Below, piece after piece: positions 34,055-41,741 of a stretch of DNA of 64,000 bases. This DNA is from Chitinophaga rhizophila. GTDB taxonomy: Bacteria > Bacteroidota > Bacteroidia > Chitinophagales > Chitinophagaceae. Numbering within the stretch: position 1 is the first letter of the stretch; each line of letters begins with the position of its first letter. Position numbers and translations under genes: made by a program. Location of the stretch: positions 310,001 through 374,000 of the forward strand of contig NZ_JAICCF010000005.1 of assembly GCF_019492185.1 (NCBI RefSeq). Direction: 5' to 3'. Below the pieces are notes generated by a model that worked only from the letters and a program-made list of their open reading frames with translations, was not told where the DNA came from and searched no databases.

Positions 34055-34084
34055 TGGCAGCTGCCATTAGTATGCCAGCTGCCA
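34055..34084. terminator. Possible bidirectional hairpin between convergent genes
   Basis: TGGCAGCTGCCA and TGCCAGCTGCCA can pair with one mismatch around TTAGTA. The first arm is itself a perfect palindrome. There is no T-run, so function as a terminator is uncertain. Confidence 0.35.
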
Positions 34085-34114
34085 CTTGAATATTATCATA
34101 GATAGAAAATACTT

Positions 34115-34921
34115 CTAACTAAACATCTCTGTGATCAAGACATTAATAGCGTCCCAATCTGTATGTTTAGTTGGCGTACCTTTCAGTATCTCCAAATTTT
34201 TCTCGAAGGCAGCTTTTCTTTCCTGCTGTTCCTGCATCAGCCTTTCTTTGTTGATGTTGGTTGCGCCCCAGTCTTTTGCTATCGCTAGTTGTATCTGAGT
34301 AGCCATTGCATTGAAGAAGCGCTTACCAAAATCTTCCATTTCACTCACAAACTGATTGTATGAAATTTCAACTTCTCCGTTTTGCGCAGTCCATACAGGA
34401 ATGTCGTTAGCTGTCTGATGATCTGCTCTCCAGACAATCGAGATATTATCTCCGTTTCTGAAAAAACTGATACTGGGTCCGCCGGTGAGGTGCGTAGCGA
34501 CAAGCGTCCTACTATAGACCCACTCAATCGTCTTATCGTATTTCTCATAATATGCATCCATGTCAATAGCAGGGTCTTCAGACAACTTCTCCAGCCATTG
34601 TTGCACCGCTCCGTAAAACCGGTATAGGTAATTACAATTGCGGGAAATTGCATAGAATCCTTCAGGAATAGGTTCAGCGATAGATTCAAATATACTGGTC
34701 CAGTCTTCAATCAGGCGCACAACCTGATAAGCTACATATCTGGAATCATCTGGATCTCCGCCGGCCAGTATCTCGTCTGTATATTCGTAGAGCGTAGCTT
34801 TGTTTATATCGAGCCAGTATTCACCATCCGTAAGTCCAAACCAATGCATGGTAGTTTCCGTATCATCGCCCCAGGGAATGATGTTATCTGGATGTTTAAG
34901 TTTGAAATTAATGAGTGCCAT
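34115..34921 (-). CDS. DUF5984-like protein, possible immunity family
   Basis: A 268-residue cytoplasmic acidic protein. The N-terminus (INFKLKHPDNIIPWGDD, then MHWFGLTDGEYWLDI) matches what I recall of DUF5984, a family common in genomes rich in toxin-immunity genes. Residues about 120-190 contain WVYSRTLVATHLTGGPSISFFR, and the C-terminus is a charged helical segment (QEQQERKAAFEKNLEILKG). No catalytic motif is apparent. It is convergent with the SUKH gene. Function is unknown; immunity is inferred from the family's usual company. Confidence 0.5.
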   Translation of the reverse strand: MALINFKLKHPDNIIPWGDDTETTMHWFGLTDGEYWLDINKATLYEYTDEILAGGDPDDSRYVAYQVVRLIEDWTSIFESIAEPIPEGFYAISRNCNYLYRFYGAVQQWLEKLSEDPAIDMDAYYEKYDKTIEWVYSRTLVATHLTGGPSISFFRNGDNISIVWRADHQTANDIPVWTAQNGEVEISYNQFVSEMEDFGKRFFNAMATQIQLAIAKDWGATNINKERLMQEQQERKAAFEKNLEILKGTPTKHTDWDAINVLITEMFS

Positions 34922-35227
34922 AGAGATTATTAAAAGTCAAAGTGATGGCAAGGTAGTACAAAAAGTGACAATAACTGAACTGAGAGGCCAGGTAGTGGTT
35001 TGATTAAACTATATTTTTTCCAGTGGTTGTAAGCGTCACATAATCGTTTTCTATTAACAGGCAATCCAGTTTTTCAAGCTTGTGCAGTGAAGAGCTCCTA
35101 ACTCCACACTGACGTCGTGCAGCTGTCTCTGTGTTGTACATGGATAATTTTATTTCCGCATTTAAAAATTTATTATCTTCCGTTAGTAACAGCACGTTAT
35201 TTGTTAATCATTAATATTCCCACCACA
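34922..35227. other. Intergenic region, no gene supported
   Basis: About 300 bases between divergent genes. An open minus-strand stretch of 63 codons (35004-35195) begins at GTG and lacks homology I recognise or a plausible translation signal, so it is not called. No strong promoter box or hairpin is seen. Confidence 0.4.
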
Positions 35228-35950
35228 ATGGAACAAACATTAACCCTAATGCCGGCAGTCCATGATGCCGGAAGCTTCGTTAACGCCGAGCAGGCACAAT
35301 TTCTTATCGCAGACTGGCAGCAAACATACCCTCAGGGTATCTTCTCTATTCTTTATGGCCGGCATTTATTCGACCAGCTACTTGCAGCACCGGATTGCGT
35401 AGGTATCCGCATTTTCAACGGCATTAACACCGGAAATAAACAGGCGTTTGTCTTCGTTGCTGTAAATGCAGCAGGAACCAGTATTTTAAGTTATGAGTTA
35501 CTGACCGATAGCGGTCCTGTGCAGGTCAATAATACGATCTGGGATGTAGGCGTACCTTGTCCTCCGTTTTGTGACGAACCACCTGTCGGACAAGCATATC
35601 TCTGGAGGCGTCCGATTGATCCGTCCCTGAACATGAAAGAGATTGGCCGCAGCATTTCTTATGAAAAGGCTACTATAATGGTAGGAGCGTGGCAACAGCA
35701 GTTCCCCGGAATGCCGGCAGCGTTCTTCTTCACCAGAGATGTCATTACAGCAATGCTAAGTGTGCCGGGATGTGCAGGCGTTGCGATTTATAATGGCATC
35801 GACAAAGAACAGGAGCAGACGTTGATACTGACGCCTGCGGATACTACCGGAAGATGTATTTTTAATTATACCACTATTACAGCGGAAGGTACGTGCTTAT
35901 CAGACGTACAACTGCTGACAGGAGGTATGAAACAGCAGGTATCACTGTAA
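35228..35950 (+). CDS. Two-domain protein of internally duplicated unknown module
   Basis: A 240-residue cytoplasmic protein not recognised as a family. It consists of two related modules of about 85 residues. The first reads AEQAQFLIADWQQTYPQGIFSILYGR ... IRIFNGINTGNKQAFVFVAVNAAGTSILSYELL. The second reads YEKATIMVGAWQQQFPGMPAAFFFTR ... VAIYNGIDKEQEQTLILTPADTTGRCIFNY. They align over the W-Q-Q, P, F/Y-NGI and nucleotide-binding-like segments. The start is ATG 35228; a frame extending further upstream would add a non-coding-looking leader. A strong hairpin at 36035 follows. No function is proposed. Confidence 0.65.
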   Translation: MEQTLTLMPAVHDAGSFVNAEQAQFLIADWQQTYPQGIFSILYGRHLFDQLLAAPDCVGIRIFNGINTGNKQAFVFVAVNAAGTSILSYELLTDSGPVQVNNTIWDVGVPCPPFCDEPPVGQAYLWRRPIDPSLNMKEIGRSISYEKATIMVGAWQQQFPGMPAAFFFTRDVITAMLSVPGCAGVAIYNGIDKEQEQTLILTPADTTGRCIFNYTTITAEGTCLSDVQLLTGGMKQQVSL

Positions 35951-36034
35951 ATGGTGCAGCCTGCGAGCTGAGTAAAACTTTGTTGTTATGGCTGATGTCA
36001 ATAGTAACTGACCATGATATAGCAGCTATTTAAC

Positions 36035-36084
36035 AGGATCATGAAAAGGCGGTACTTATTACCGTCTTTTCATGATCCTTTGTA
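36035..36084 (+). terminator. Intrinsic terminator with 20-bp stem
   Basis: AGGATCATGAAAAGGCGGTA (36035-36054) pairs with TACCGTCTTTTCATGATCCT (36060-36079) with one G-T wobble, closed by a CTTAT loop and followed by TTTG. It terminates the two-module gene about 85 bases upstream. Confidence 0.7.
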
Positions 36085-36208
36085 GGTAAACAGATGTGCT
36101 TTCTGGTTTCGGGTAGATTCCAGTCTGGCTTCCGCAGATCAGATCTCAAGGGCTGACCGCCGAACTGAAGGAGCCGCCGTCCCTGGTGGCAAGTGTTGCA
36201 GAATACCA
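36085..36208. other. Gene-free stretch
   Basis: Between the terminator and the small-RNA promoter nothing coding or structured was found. Confidence 0.4.
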
Positions 36209-36240
36209 TTGGAATTATTTAACAATCTTATATATCTTTG
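36209..36240 (+). promoter_or_regulatory. Predicted promoter of small RNA
   Basis: TTG (36209-36211), a 21-base spacer, and TATCTTTG (36233-36240) match the Bacteroidota consensus well. The predicted start is around 36247, directly before a conserved-looking structured segment. Confidence 0.6.
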
Positions 36241-36246
36241 CCACTT

Positions 36247-36353
36247 CAATCACCTCCAAACCGCTTGGCTGAGTCTGGCGCTGAAGCGGGTGATTACTTA
36301 CAACTGTCATCATAGAGGCTCTGAAACTTTCAACAAGGTTTCAGGGCTTTTTT
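36247..36353 (+). ncRNA. Probable small RNA or leader with intrinsic terminator
   Basis: A short transcription unit of about 105 bases between a consensus promoter and an intrinsic terminator, with no open frame. Its 5' part can fold into an interrupted stem: AATCAC (36248-36253) with GTGATT (36290-36295), and CCGCTT (36261-36266) with AAGCGG (36284-36289), with a 7-base bulge and a 17-base apical loop. The 3' end is the terminator. It could be a trans-acting sRNA or a premature-termination leader (riboswitch or attenuator) of the acyltransferase gene 89 bases downstream. It does not look like 4.5S, 6S, tmRNA or RNase P RNA. Confidence 0.55.
36318..36353 (+). terminator. Intrinsic terminator of the small RNA
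   Basis: GCTCTGAAAC (36318-36327) pairs with GTTTCAGGGC (36338-36347) with one wobble, followed by six T. It precedes the acyltransferase gene, so it either ends an independent RNA or attenuates that gene. Confidence 0.85.
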
Positions 36354-36441
36354 ATATGGATCGCATGTTGTAACCAACTGAAGACTATACCACAACATTT
36401 ATACTTAAACTAACCGAACAGTCAAACCAGCAAAGGTAGTT

Positions 36442-37650
36442 ATGCAACAATCAAAGGTTTATTTTAAAGGGCTAAACGGACTACGCTTCTTCGCAGCCTT
36501 CCTGGTCTTAATGCAACACGCAGAATCTATCCGGCAAAAATATTCTTTATTCCACCTCGCTGACTATACCTTCTTTTTCTCAGGCAGCCTGGCAGTTGAG
36601 TTCTTCTTTGTACTAAGTGGATTCCTGATTACTTATTTGCTGCTGGAAGAAGATGCTAACACCGGCACTATCGATATTAAAAACTTTTATATGCGCCGCG
36701 TACTGAGAATATGGCCACTCTATTATCTGATCCTGATTATAGGTATGCTGATCATACCTGTCGTGATTAAGCTCTTGCATATAGAGTATACCGCCCATTA
36801 TCCTTTTGTAACGGCCGGCCTGCTATACGTCTTCTTCCTGCCAAATCTGGTGATAAGTATATGGGGCTCCAGCTTTCTGGCCCCGTTATGGTCAATAGGA
36901 GTGGAGGAACAGTTCTATTTCTTCTGGGCACCATTGGTCAAATATTTTAAGAAATATGCTATAGGTATTTTCTTTACTATCATCGGGTTAAGACTCGTTT
37001 TTTACGCATATTATCATCATTACAACCATACACATACTACTCCTTCGGTAGCGCTTGATTTTATCAACACGCTCAAGTTTGAAGCTATGAGTATCGGTGG
37101 GTTAGGCGCGTGGCTCTTTTATCATTTCAGGGAGCGGATGATGCGGACCAGCATCTTCAGTGTTAGCGCACAGATTGCCTTGCTTGGTATTATCATTTTA
37201 CGGTTTACCTGCCATAAATATCTGACTAATGAGGACACTACCCTGTTAGGCACTATCTATACCGTCATCTTCGGAAGTTTCTATTCCCTGCTGTTTACAA
37301 ATGCGCTTTTCCTTTGGCTGATATTAAACATCTCTTCCAATCCTAAGAGTATACTTACAACAGATAATAAAGTGCTGAACTTCCTGGGAAACATCTCGTA
37401 TGGCATCTATATGTATCATGGTATTGTACTGTTCGTTACCATTATTTTCATGAAGAATATCCTGCGTACGCTGCCTCCTGTAGCAGCTACGATTGCGATG
37501 TATACAGTTTCCGGCGGATTAACCATATTAACTGCTTATATATCATACCGGTTCATTGAGTCAAAGTTCCTGAAGCTGAAGAAACGCTTTGAGCCGAAAG
37601 CAGCCAATGCAAAGCCAGTAGAACAGCCGGCAGTGCAGATAGCACAATAG
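36442..37650 (+). CDS. Acyltransferase 3 family membrane protein (OafA-like)
   Basis: A 402-residue integral membrane protein with about ten hydrophobic segments, typical of the acyltransferase 3 family that transfers acetyl or other acyl groups to cell-surface sugars. The N-terminal GLNGLRFFAAFLVLMQHAE carries the conserved Arg and His of the active site, and SIGVEEQFYFFWAP is a second family signature. YGIYMYHG near residue 320 is a further typical motif. The C-terminus is a short basic and Pro-rich tail. The acceptor (O-antigen, exopolysaccharide) is unknown. It stands alone between the small RNA and a bidirectional terminator. Confidence 0.9.
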   Translation: MQQSKVYFKGLNGLRFFAAFLVLMQHAESIRQKYSLFHLADYTFFFSGSLAVEFFFVLSGFLITYLLLEEDANTGTIDIKNFYMRRVLRIWPLYYLILIIGMLIIPVVIKLLHIEYTAHYPFVTAGLLYVFFLPNLVISIWGSSFLAPLWSIGVEEQFYFFWAPLVKYFKKYAIGIFFTIIGLRLVFYAYYHHYNHTHTTPSVALDFINTLKFEAMSIGGLGAWLFYHFRERMMRTSIFSVSAQIALLGIIILRFTCHKYLTNEDTTLLGTIYTVIFGSFYSLLFTNALFLWLILNISSNPKSILTTDNKVLNFLGNISYGIYMYHGIVLFVTIIFMKNILRTLPPVAATIAMYTVSGGLTILTAYISYRFIESKFLKLKKRFEPKAANAKPVEQPAVQIAQ

Positions 37651-37680
37651 TATCGGTAATAATCAGTGATCTCTGATATA

Positions 37681-37721
37681 AAAAAAGCGAGCGGTTAACT
37701 ATGGTGACCGCTCGCTTTTTT
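37681..37721. terminator. Bidirectional intrinsic terminator
   Basis: AAAAAAGCGAGCGGT and ACCGCTCGCTTTTTT form a perfect 15-pair stem with A and T runs on both sides. It lies 30 bases after the acyltransferase stop and 13 bases from the small minus-strand frames. Confidence 0.9.
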
Positions 37722-37734
37722 CGTTCGTAAACAT

Positions 37735-37839
37735 TTACTCAGCGTTGTATGCATATGAACCATCAGATACCATCATCGTACTGCCATCCTTGCCTAATTC
37801 CAGCGCAAGGGTTACAATAAATTCTACTTTATCTTCCAT
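37735..37839 (-). CDS. Possible 34-residue small protein, or 3' part of a frameshifted gene
   Basis: A short frame starting at ATG 37839: MEDKVEFIVTLALELG, then KDGSTMMVSDGSYAYNAE. The same frame stays open upstream to 37992 but there it overlaps the larger acidic gene and looks non-coding. Either it is a separate small protein 55 bases after the acidic gene, or the C-terminal piece of that gene after a frameshift. The composition is protein-like, but homology is unknown. Confidence 0.35.
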   Translation of the reverse strand: MEDKVEFIVTLALELGKDGSTMMVSDGSYAYNAE

Positions 37840-37894
37840 CGTATAAGTATTAATATTGGTAGATTTTTGTGGTGTATTATCAATCGGGAAGGGG

Positions 37895-38143
37895 CTAATC
37901 TTCTCTGTTCCAATCGAATCCTTCCATGCTGTCTTCCCCGTCAAACATGTCTTCAATAATACTGTCATTATCAGGTATTTCATCTTCTTCAATCACGTCA
38001 TCTGTCTCAGTATCAATGATGTGGTAATAGTCTGCCGTTTCATAGTAATCTCCCGAACCATGCTTTTCCTCGATTTCTTCCAGTGTGTTAAATTTCATGG
38101 TGGAGACAACCTGGCCGCCGCTCAGATATTGTAGCAGGAACAT
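37895..38143 (-). CDS. Small highly acidic hypothetical protein
   Basis: An 82-residue protein, MFLLQYLSGGQVVSTMKF, followed by a strongly acidic helical C-terminus (EEIEEKHGSGDYYETADYYH, IEEDEIPDNDSIIEDMF). No family is recognised. Strong acidity is common in immunity proteins and nucleic-acid mimics, but this is weak evidence. It is close to a second small frame and the two might be one gene broken by a frameshift. Confidence 0.5.
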   Translation of the reverse strand: MFLLQYLSGGQVVSTMKFNTLEEIEEKHGSGDYYETADYYHIIDTETDDVIEEDEIPDNDSIIEDMFDGEDSMEGFDWNRED

Positions 38144-38311
38144 AACTTGTGTTTTACGTTATTTAATAGATAAGGTGCGTGTAATTGTAAGGGGTGTTAT
38201 TGATTATCATCCGCAATATACATCGTATCTCAATGCGCCGGCTACATGTTTGTAAATTCTTATTTCTGGTAGATGATTTATCGAGGGGGGGCGTTCTTGC
38301 ACAACAGATAG

Positions 38312-38319
38312 TATCTTTG
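38312..38319 (+). promoter_or_regulatory. Predicted -7 box of HEAT-SUKH gene
   Basis: TATCTTTG matches TAnnTTTG, 25 bases before ATG 38344. The nearest TTG upstream is too close for the usual spacing, so confidence is limited. Confidence 0.35.
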
Positions 38320-38343
38320 CCTACCTCAAACTGAATAATAATC

Positions 38344-39381
38344 ATGGCGAAATCTACTATGCAGGACCTAGCGGAGAAGTTATTCTCAGAATCAGACGGG
38401 AGTAAATTTGCAAAGCTGAAAGACAAGCTGATCGCAACTTACGGTCAGAGCGATCAGGCACAGGTAATTGAAATATTGACCAGCTATGCAAAAGACGGAA
38501 AGCTCCTGCACTGGCGTAATTTCCTTATGACAGATATTATCTCGCTTGTCCCTACCGGAGATGCGACACAAATACCCTTCTTTGAATGGGCGATAACAGT
38601 ACCGCAACTCAGTTACTGGGCAATTGACGGGTTGCTGAAAACGAAAGGAGCAGCAGCATATGCTATGTTGATTTCATTGGCACAAAACGAAAAAATAGCC
38701 ATTGACGTCCGGGCAAAGGCAATAAAAAGCCTGGCCGTATACAGTCAGCAGCCTTTCGACCGCGAGTTGCCCATAGATCCAGGTTACTGGAAAATCCAGG
38801 ATCTCAGGCTGGATGAACTGACTGCCTGGCAAAACAATGGGTATACTACCGGAGCAGGATACGCTCCTCCCGCTACACATCCTTCTTTGCATCATCCTGT
38901 TACAAGACTCGAACATATCGCTGCACGCATAGAAGAAAAGCTTCGTGATCGCCGGGAGGAATACCAGGACCTGTCCCGGCCTACCGACTGGTTAGTGCCG
39001 GCTACAGACATGGTTATGGCTGCTATTGATCGTAAATGGCAGTTACCAGCCGACTATCGCACATTCCTGCAACAGTTCTCTCCACTGCATGTACTGATAC
39101 AACATGCCGATCTCGGAGGGAGTCTGGATATATACGGCGCTGCCGACCTTATTTCCCGCCAGGACGGTTATGCATTTAATAGTGTTACACAGGAATCAAT
39201 ATCAGATTGGCCACCAGCGTACCTTGTAATCGCAGATATGGATGGCGATCCGTATTGTATAGATCTTACCACGACAGAAGGTGCAATTTATACCAGTATG
39301 CACGGTGCGGGTAGCTGGACGTTTGAGCGTTATGCAGAAAGCTTTTTAGACTTCCTGGACGAAGTTAGTCAGCACGCCTGA
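38344..39381 (+). CDS. SUKH-domain protein with N-terminal helical repeats
   Basis: A 345-residue cytoplasmic protein. Residues 1-140 are alpha-helical with repeat-like spacing (IEILTSYAKDGKLLHWRNFLM ... AAYAMLISLAQNEKIAIDVRAKAIKSL) resembling HEAT repeats. Residues about 200-345 look like an SMI1/KNR4 domain: AAIDRKWQLPADYRTFLQQFSP, GSLDIYGAADLISRQ, YLVIADMDGDPYCIDL and the closing SFLDFLDEV. SUKH domains of this kind commonly protect against polymorphic toxins or bind partner proteins. The next gene, an LRR protein, starts 40 bases downstream and may be co-transcribed. Confidence 0.7.
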   Translation: MAKSTMQDLAEKLFSESDGSKFAKLKDKLIATYGQSDQAQVIEILTSYAKDGKLLHWRNFLMTDIISLVPTGDATQIPFFEWAITVPQLSYWAIDGLLKTKGAAAYAMLISLAQNEKIAIDVRAKAIKSLAVYSQQPFDRELPIDPGYWKIQDLRLDELTAWQNNGYTTGAGYAPPATHPSLHHPVTRLEHIAARIEEKLRDRREEYQDLSRPTDWLVPATDMVMAAIDRKWQLPADYRTFLQQFSPLHVLIQHADLGGSLDIYGAADLISRQDGYAFNSVTQESISDWPPAYLVIADMDGDPYCIDLTTTEGAIYTSMHGAGSWTFERYAESFLDFLDEVSQHA

Positions 39382-39421
39382 TCACCCGATACCGGCTCAC
39401 TCAACTCTTATCCCCTATACT

Positions 39422-40726
39422 ATGGAACAGCAATATTACCAGCTTCACCGCTGGTCTACCCACCTGGAATTATATGGAAGCAGCTGCGAAGAGCTGCCTG
39501 AAGACCTGTTTGCGGACTATATTGAGATCACTCATTTGCAATTAGGCCTTCCCCTTCTTAAACGTCTGCCGCATTCCATCAACTGTTTACAGCAACTGAA
39601 ATCTATCACAATTTCATGTGTAGTGATGGACTGGAATGAGAAACTACAGCTCCTATATCAGCTGCCAAAGTTATCAGAAGTGAACTTCCTGCAAGTGTCA
39701 GGGATTATTAGACCTTCAGCGTTATTGCCAATTGTTAACTTAACTAAACTGTATGTATCGCTCAACAATATAGAAGATATCGTTGGTATGGTACAGGCAC
39801 TTCCCCAGCTCAGGCAGTTGATTGTCAAGTCGGATCTGTCTGTATTTAACAGGATTATCACACCAGCATTGTTATCGGAAGTCCGGCAACTAGACAGACT
39901 TATATTGGCCATAGCTAGACATGATCTCGATGCTTTGCCAAAGGATACATTACAGGCGATGATTGCTACCGGCAAACCTGTAAAGCTGATTATGCAGCAA
40001 AAGATTTTCAGGGTAAGTAATAAAGAGATATTAACAAAACTGGACAAATATGGAGTAAGTATCACTACCGACAAAAACGACTCCGGGGCGTTGGTAGTGA
40101 TTGGGGCAAATAGTATGCTGCATGCAAGTGCTTACCTGGAAAAAGCCATCCGGATAATCTCAGTAGATCAGCTGCAAGCTACCCTACTGGATGAAGAAGA
40201 CTTACCATTGAGGAGGAATACAGATCCGAAAGTAAATAGTGAACTGCTAAGGATGTTGATCAGCACTGATAAGGAAGATACACTTCAGGCATTAACCCGT
40301 ATTCAGAAAGAAGGAGCGAACAGTATTTTGCAGTCGGCCGTGGCAGCATTGTGGCGCGCGCATCCCGATAAAGATATACGCGCTATAAGCAATAGGTTAT
40401 ACAGGCGCTTCGGATCTGATAGTTTCCGGGTATATGCACACCGCATTAATACTGTATTTTTTGACACACCCGTATACAACCATGAAAAGCTCAGAAAATT
40501 GAGTAGTCACCCGGACGTAGACCCGGTGATTTTCATACTGACAGTAATCCATCTTGTCCGCCGGCAGTTTCAATCTGGCAGTAATACCTACCTGGAAAAT
40601 GGTCAGCGGACGACTAGTAGGAGGAAGAAGGTCTACACGCTTCCATCAATCAAAATGATTGAAGATCAGTGGAATAATATGCCTGAAGAAGCAACTGTTT
40701 TTATGTCAGAAGATAAAGGACGATAG
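39422..40726 (+). CDS. LRR-like protein with helical C-terminal half
   Basis: A 434-residue cytoplasmic protein. The first ~170 residues have leucine-rich spacing: ITHLQLGLPLLKRLPHSINCL, LKSITISCVVMDW, LPKLSEVNFLQVSG and LTKLYVSLNNIEDI, typical of leucine-rich repeats. The middle is a beta/alpha segment (GALVVIGANSMLHASAYLEKA). From about 265 it is helical (LRMLISTDKEDTLQALTRIQKEG ... ILTVIHLVRRQFQ). No enzyme motif is visible. It follows the HEAT-SUKH gene by 40 bases. Related LRR proteins often occur in these immunity-rich clusters; a protein-protein interaction role is inferred. Confidence 0.6.
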   Translation: MEQQYYQLHRWSTHLELYGSSCEELPEDLFADYIEITHLQLGLPLLKRLPHSINCLQQLKSITISCVVMDWNEKLQLLYQLPKLSEVNFLQVSGIIRPSALLPIVNLTKLYVSLNNIEDIVGMVQALPQLRQLIVKSDLSVFNRIITPALLSEVRQLDRLILAIARHDLDALPKDTLQAMIATGKPVKLIMQQKIFRVSNKEILTKLDKYGVSITTDKNDSGALVVIGANSMLHASAYLEKAIRIISVDQLQATLLDEEDLPLRRNTDPKVNSELLRMLISTDKEDTLQALTRIQKEGANSILQSAVAALWRAHPDKDIRAISNRLYRRFGSDSFRVYAHRINTVFFDTPVYNHEKLRKLSSHPDVDPVIFILTVIHLVRRQFQSGSNTYLENGQRTTSRRKKVYTLPSIKMIEDQWNNMPEEATVFMSEDKGR

Positions 40727-40730
40727 TTTA

Positions 40731-40770
40731 AAAAAGCGCCTGTCACTCTAAAGTGGCAGGCGCTTTTCTT
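40731..40770. terminator. Bidirectional intrinsic terminator
   Basis: AAAAGCGCCTGTCAC (40732-40746) and GTGGCAGGCGCTTTT (40753-40767) pair over 15 positions with one wobble, with A and T runs on both sides. It separates the LRR gene and the convergent YceI gene. Confidence 0.9.
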
Positions 40771-40801
40771 TATCGTTGTATTACCGGAAGGTAAATACGA
40801 A

Positions 40802-41473
40802 CTATTTTTTTGCAGCTTTCAGGCTGAAACCAATTTCAACTTCTTTGCTGATCACCCAGTTCTCAGGGCTACCTTCAGTTTTGTAGTTGATACCCCATGC
40901 AGTTCTGTCAATCACGAATTTCGCGTTAGCAGTAACATCGTTTTCAGCTACAGTGATCTGTGCTGGGAAAGTGATGTTCAGGGTGCTGTCTTTCAGTGTC
41001 AGGTTACCGCTGATCAGATTAGTAGCTCCTGGCAGCAGGCTTTTTTCTTTAGTGCTGTCGTATGCAGAAACACCAGTGATCACGAATTTAGCTGTTGGGT
41101 GCTTAGCCGTGTCGAAGAAATCAGCGCTTTTCAGATGGCCGTCCAGATCAGTAGACTTTTTATCTTTTTCAGTTACAGATGCAGGATCTGTGGTCAGAGA
41201 GTTCAGATCTACATCAAAGCTACCACCGGTAACTGCGCCGTTTTCAACGTTCAGGCTACCATCAACAACTTTGATGGTTCCAAAGCGTGGTGCAAATCCA
41301 CCTTTGTGGGTAGCACGCCAGGTCACAGAAGTAGTGGTAGTGTCAATAGCATAAGCTACACCGGTAGCTGCAGCAGCTTCTTTCTTTTCTTCGGTTTTCG
41401 CCTGATCAGTTGAGGCACCACCACAAGCCGCCATTGTCAGCAGCAGGATAAAAGCAGGAACTGTTTGCTTCAT
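40802..41473 (-). CDS. YceI family lipoprotein
   Basis: A 223-residue protein with a lipoprotein signal (lipobox MAAC, Cys17) and a Thr/Lys/Glu/Ala-rich linker to about residue 40. The YceI lipocalin-like domain follows: YAIDTTTTSVTWRATHKGGF, then LNSLTTD, then HLKSADFFDTAKHPTAKFVITGV, and a final ISKEVEIGFSLKA strand. YceI proteins bind polyisoprenoid-type lipids or quinones in the periplasm. A second YceI protein is encoded at 54514-55089 without a lipobox. Confidence 0.9.
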   Translation of the reverse strand: MKQTVPAFILLLTMAACGGASTDQAKTEEKKEAAAATGVAYAIDTTTTSVTWRATHKGGFAPRFGTIKVVDGSLNVENGAVTGGSFDVDLNSLTTDPASVTEKDKKSTDLDGHLKSADFFDTAKHPTAKFVITGVSAYDSTKEKSLLPGATNLISGNLTLKDSTLNITFPAQITVAENDVTANAKFVIDRTAWGINYKTEGSPENWVISKEVEIGFSLKAAKK

Positions 41474-41741
41474 AGAGATTAATTTAATTTAATTAGTATG
41501 TATAAGGCACTAAATTAGTTAATTGTATTTAACCAGCAATGGCACTTGTCGAAAATGGCATGTGAAACCCTGAAATCTTCTATGAAAAATCTGTTCGCCT
41601 GCCCTTTGGAAGTCATATTTGAGGTTCTAATGGATACACCTGAATATAATACCGGGGGTTTCGGGGATATAAGTTAATGATTTTAATTCATACAGACCGG
41701 TGTTTCATAAAGTTTGGCCCTTTTTATGTATATTTTCCCGC

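Noticed and set aside
35004..35195. Minus-strand frame of 63 codons between divergent genes
   Set aside because: It starts at GTG, has no promoter or family resemblance, and overlaps likely regulatory DNA.
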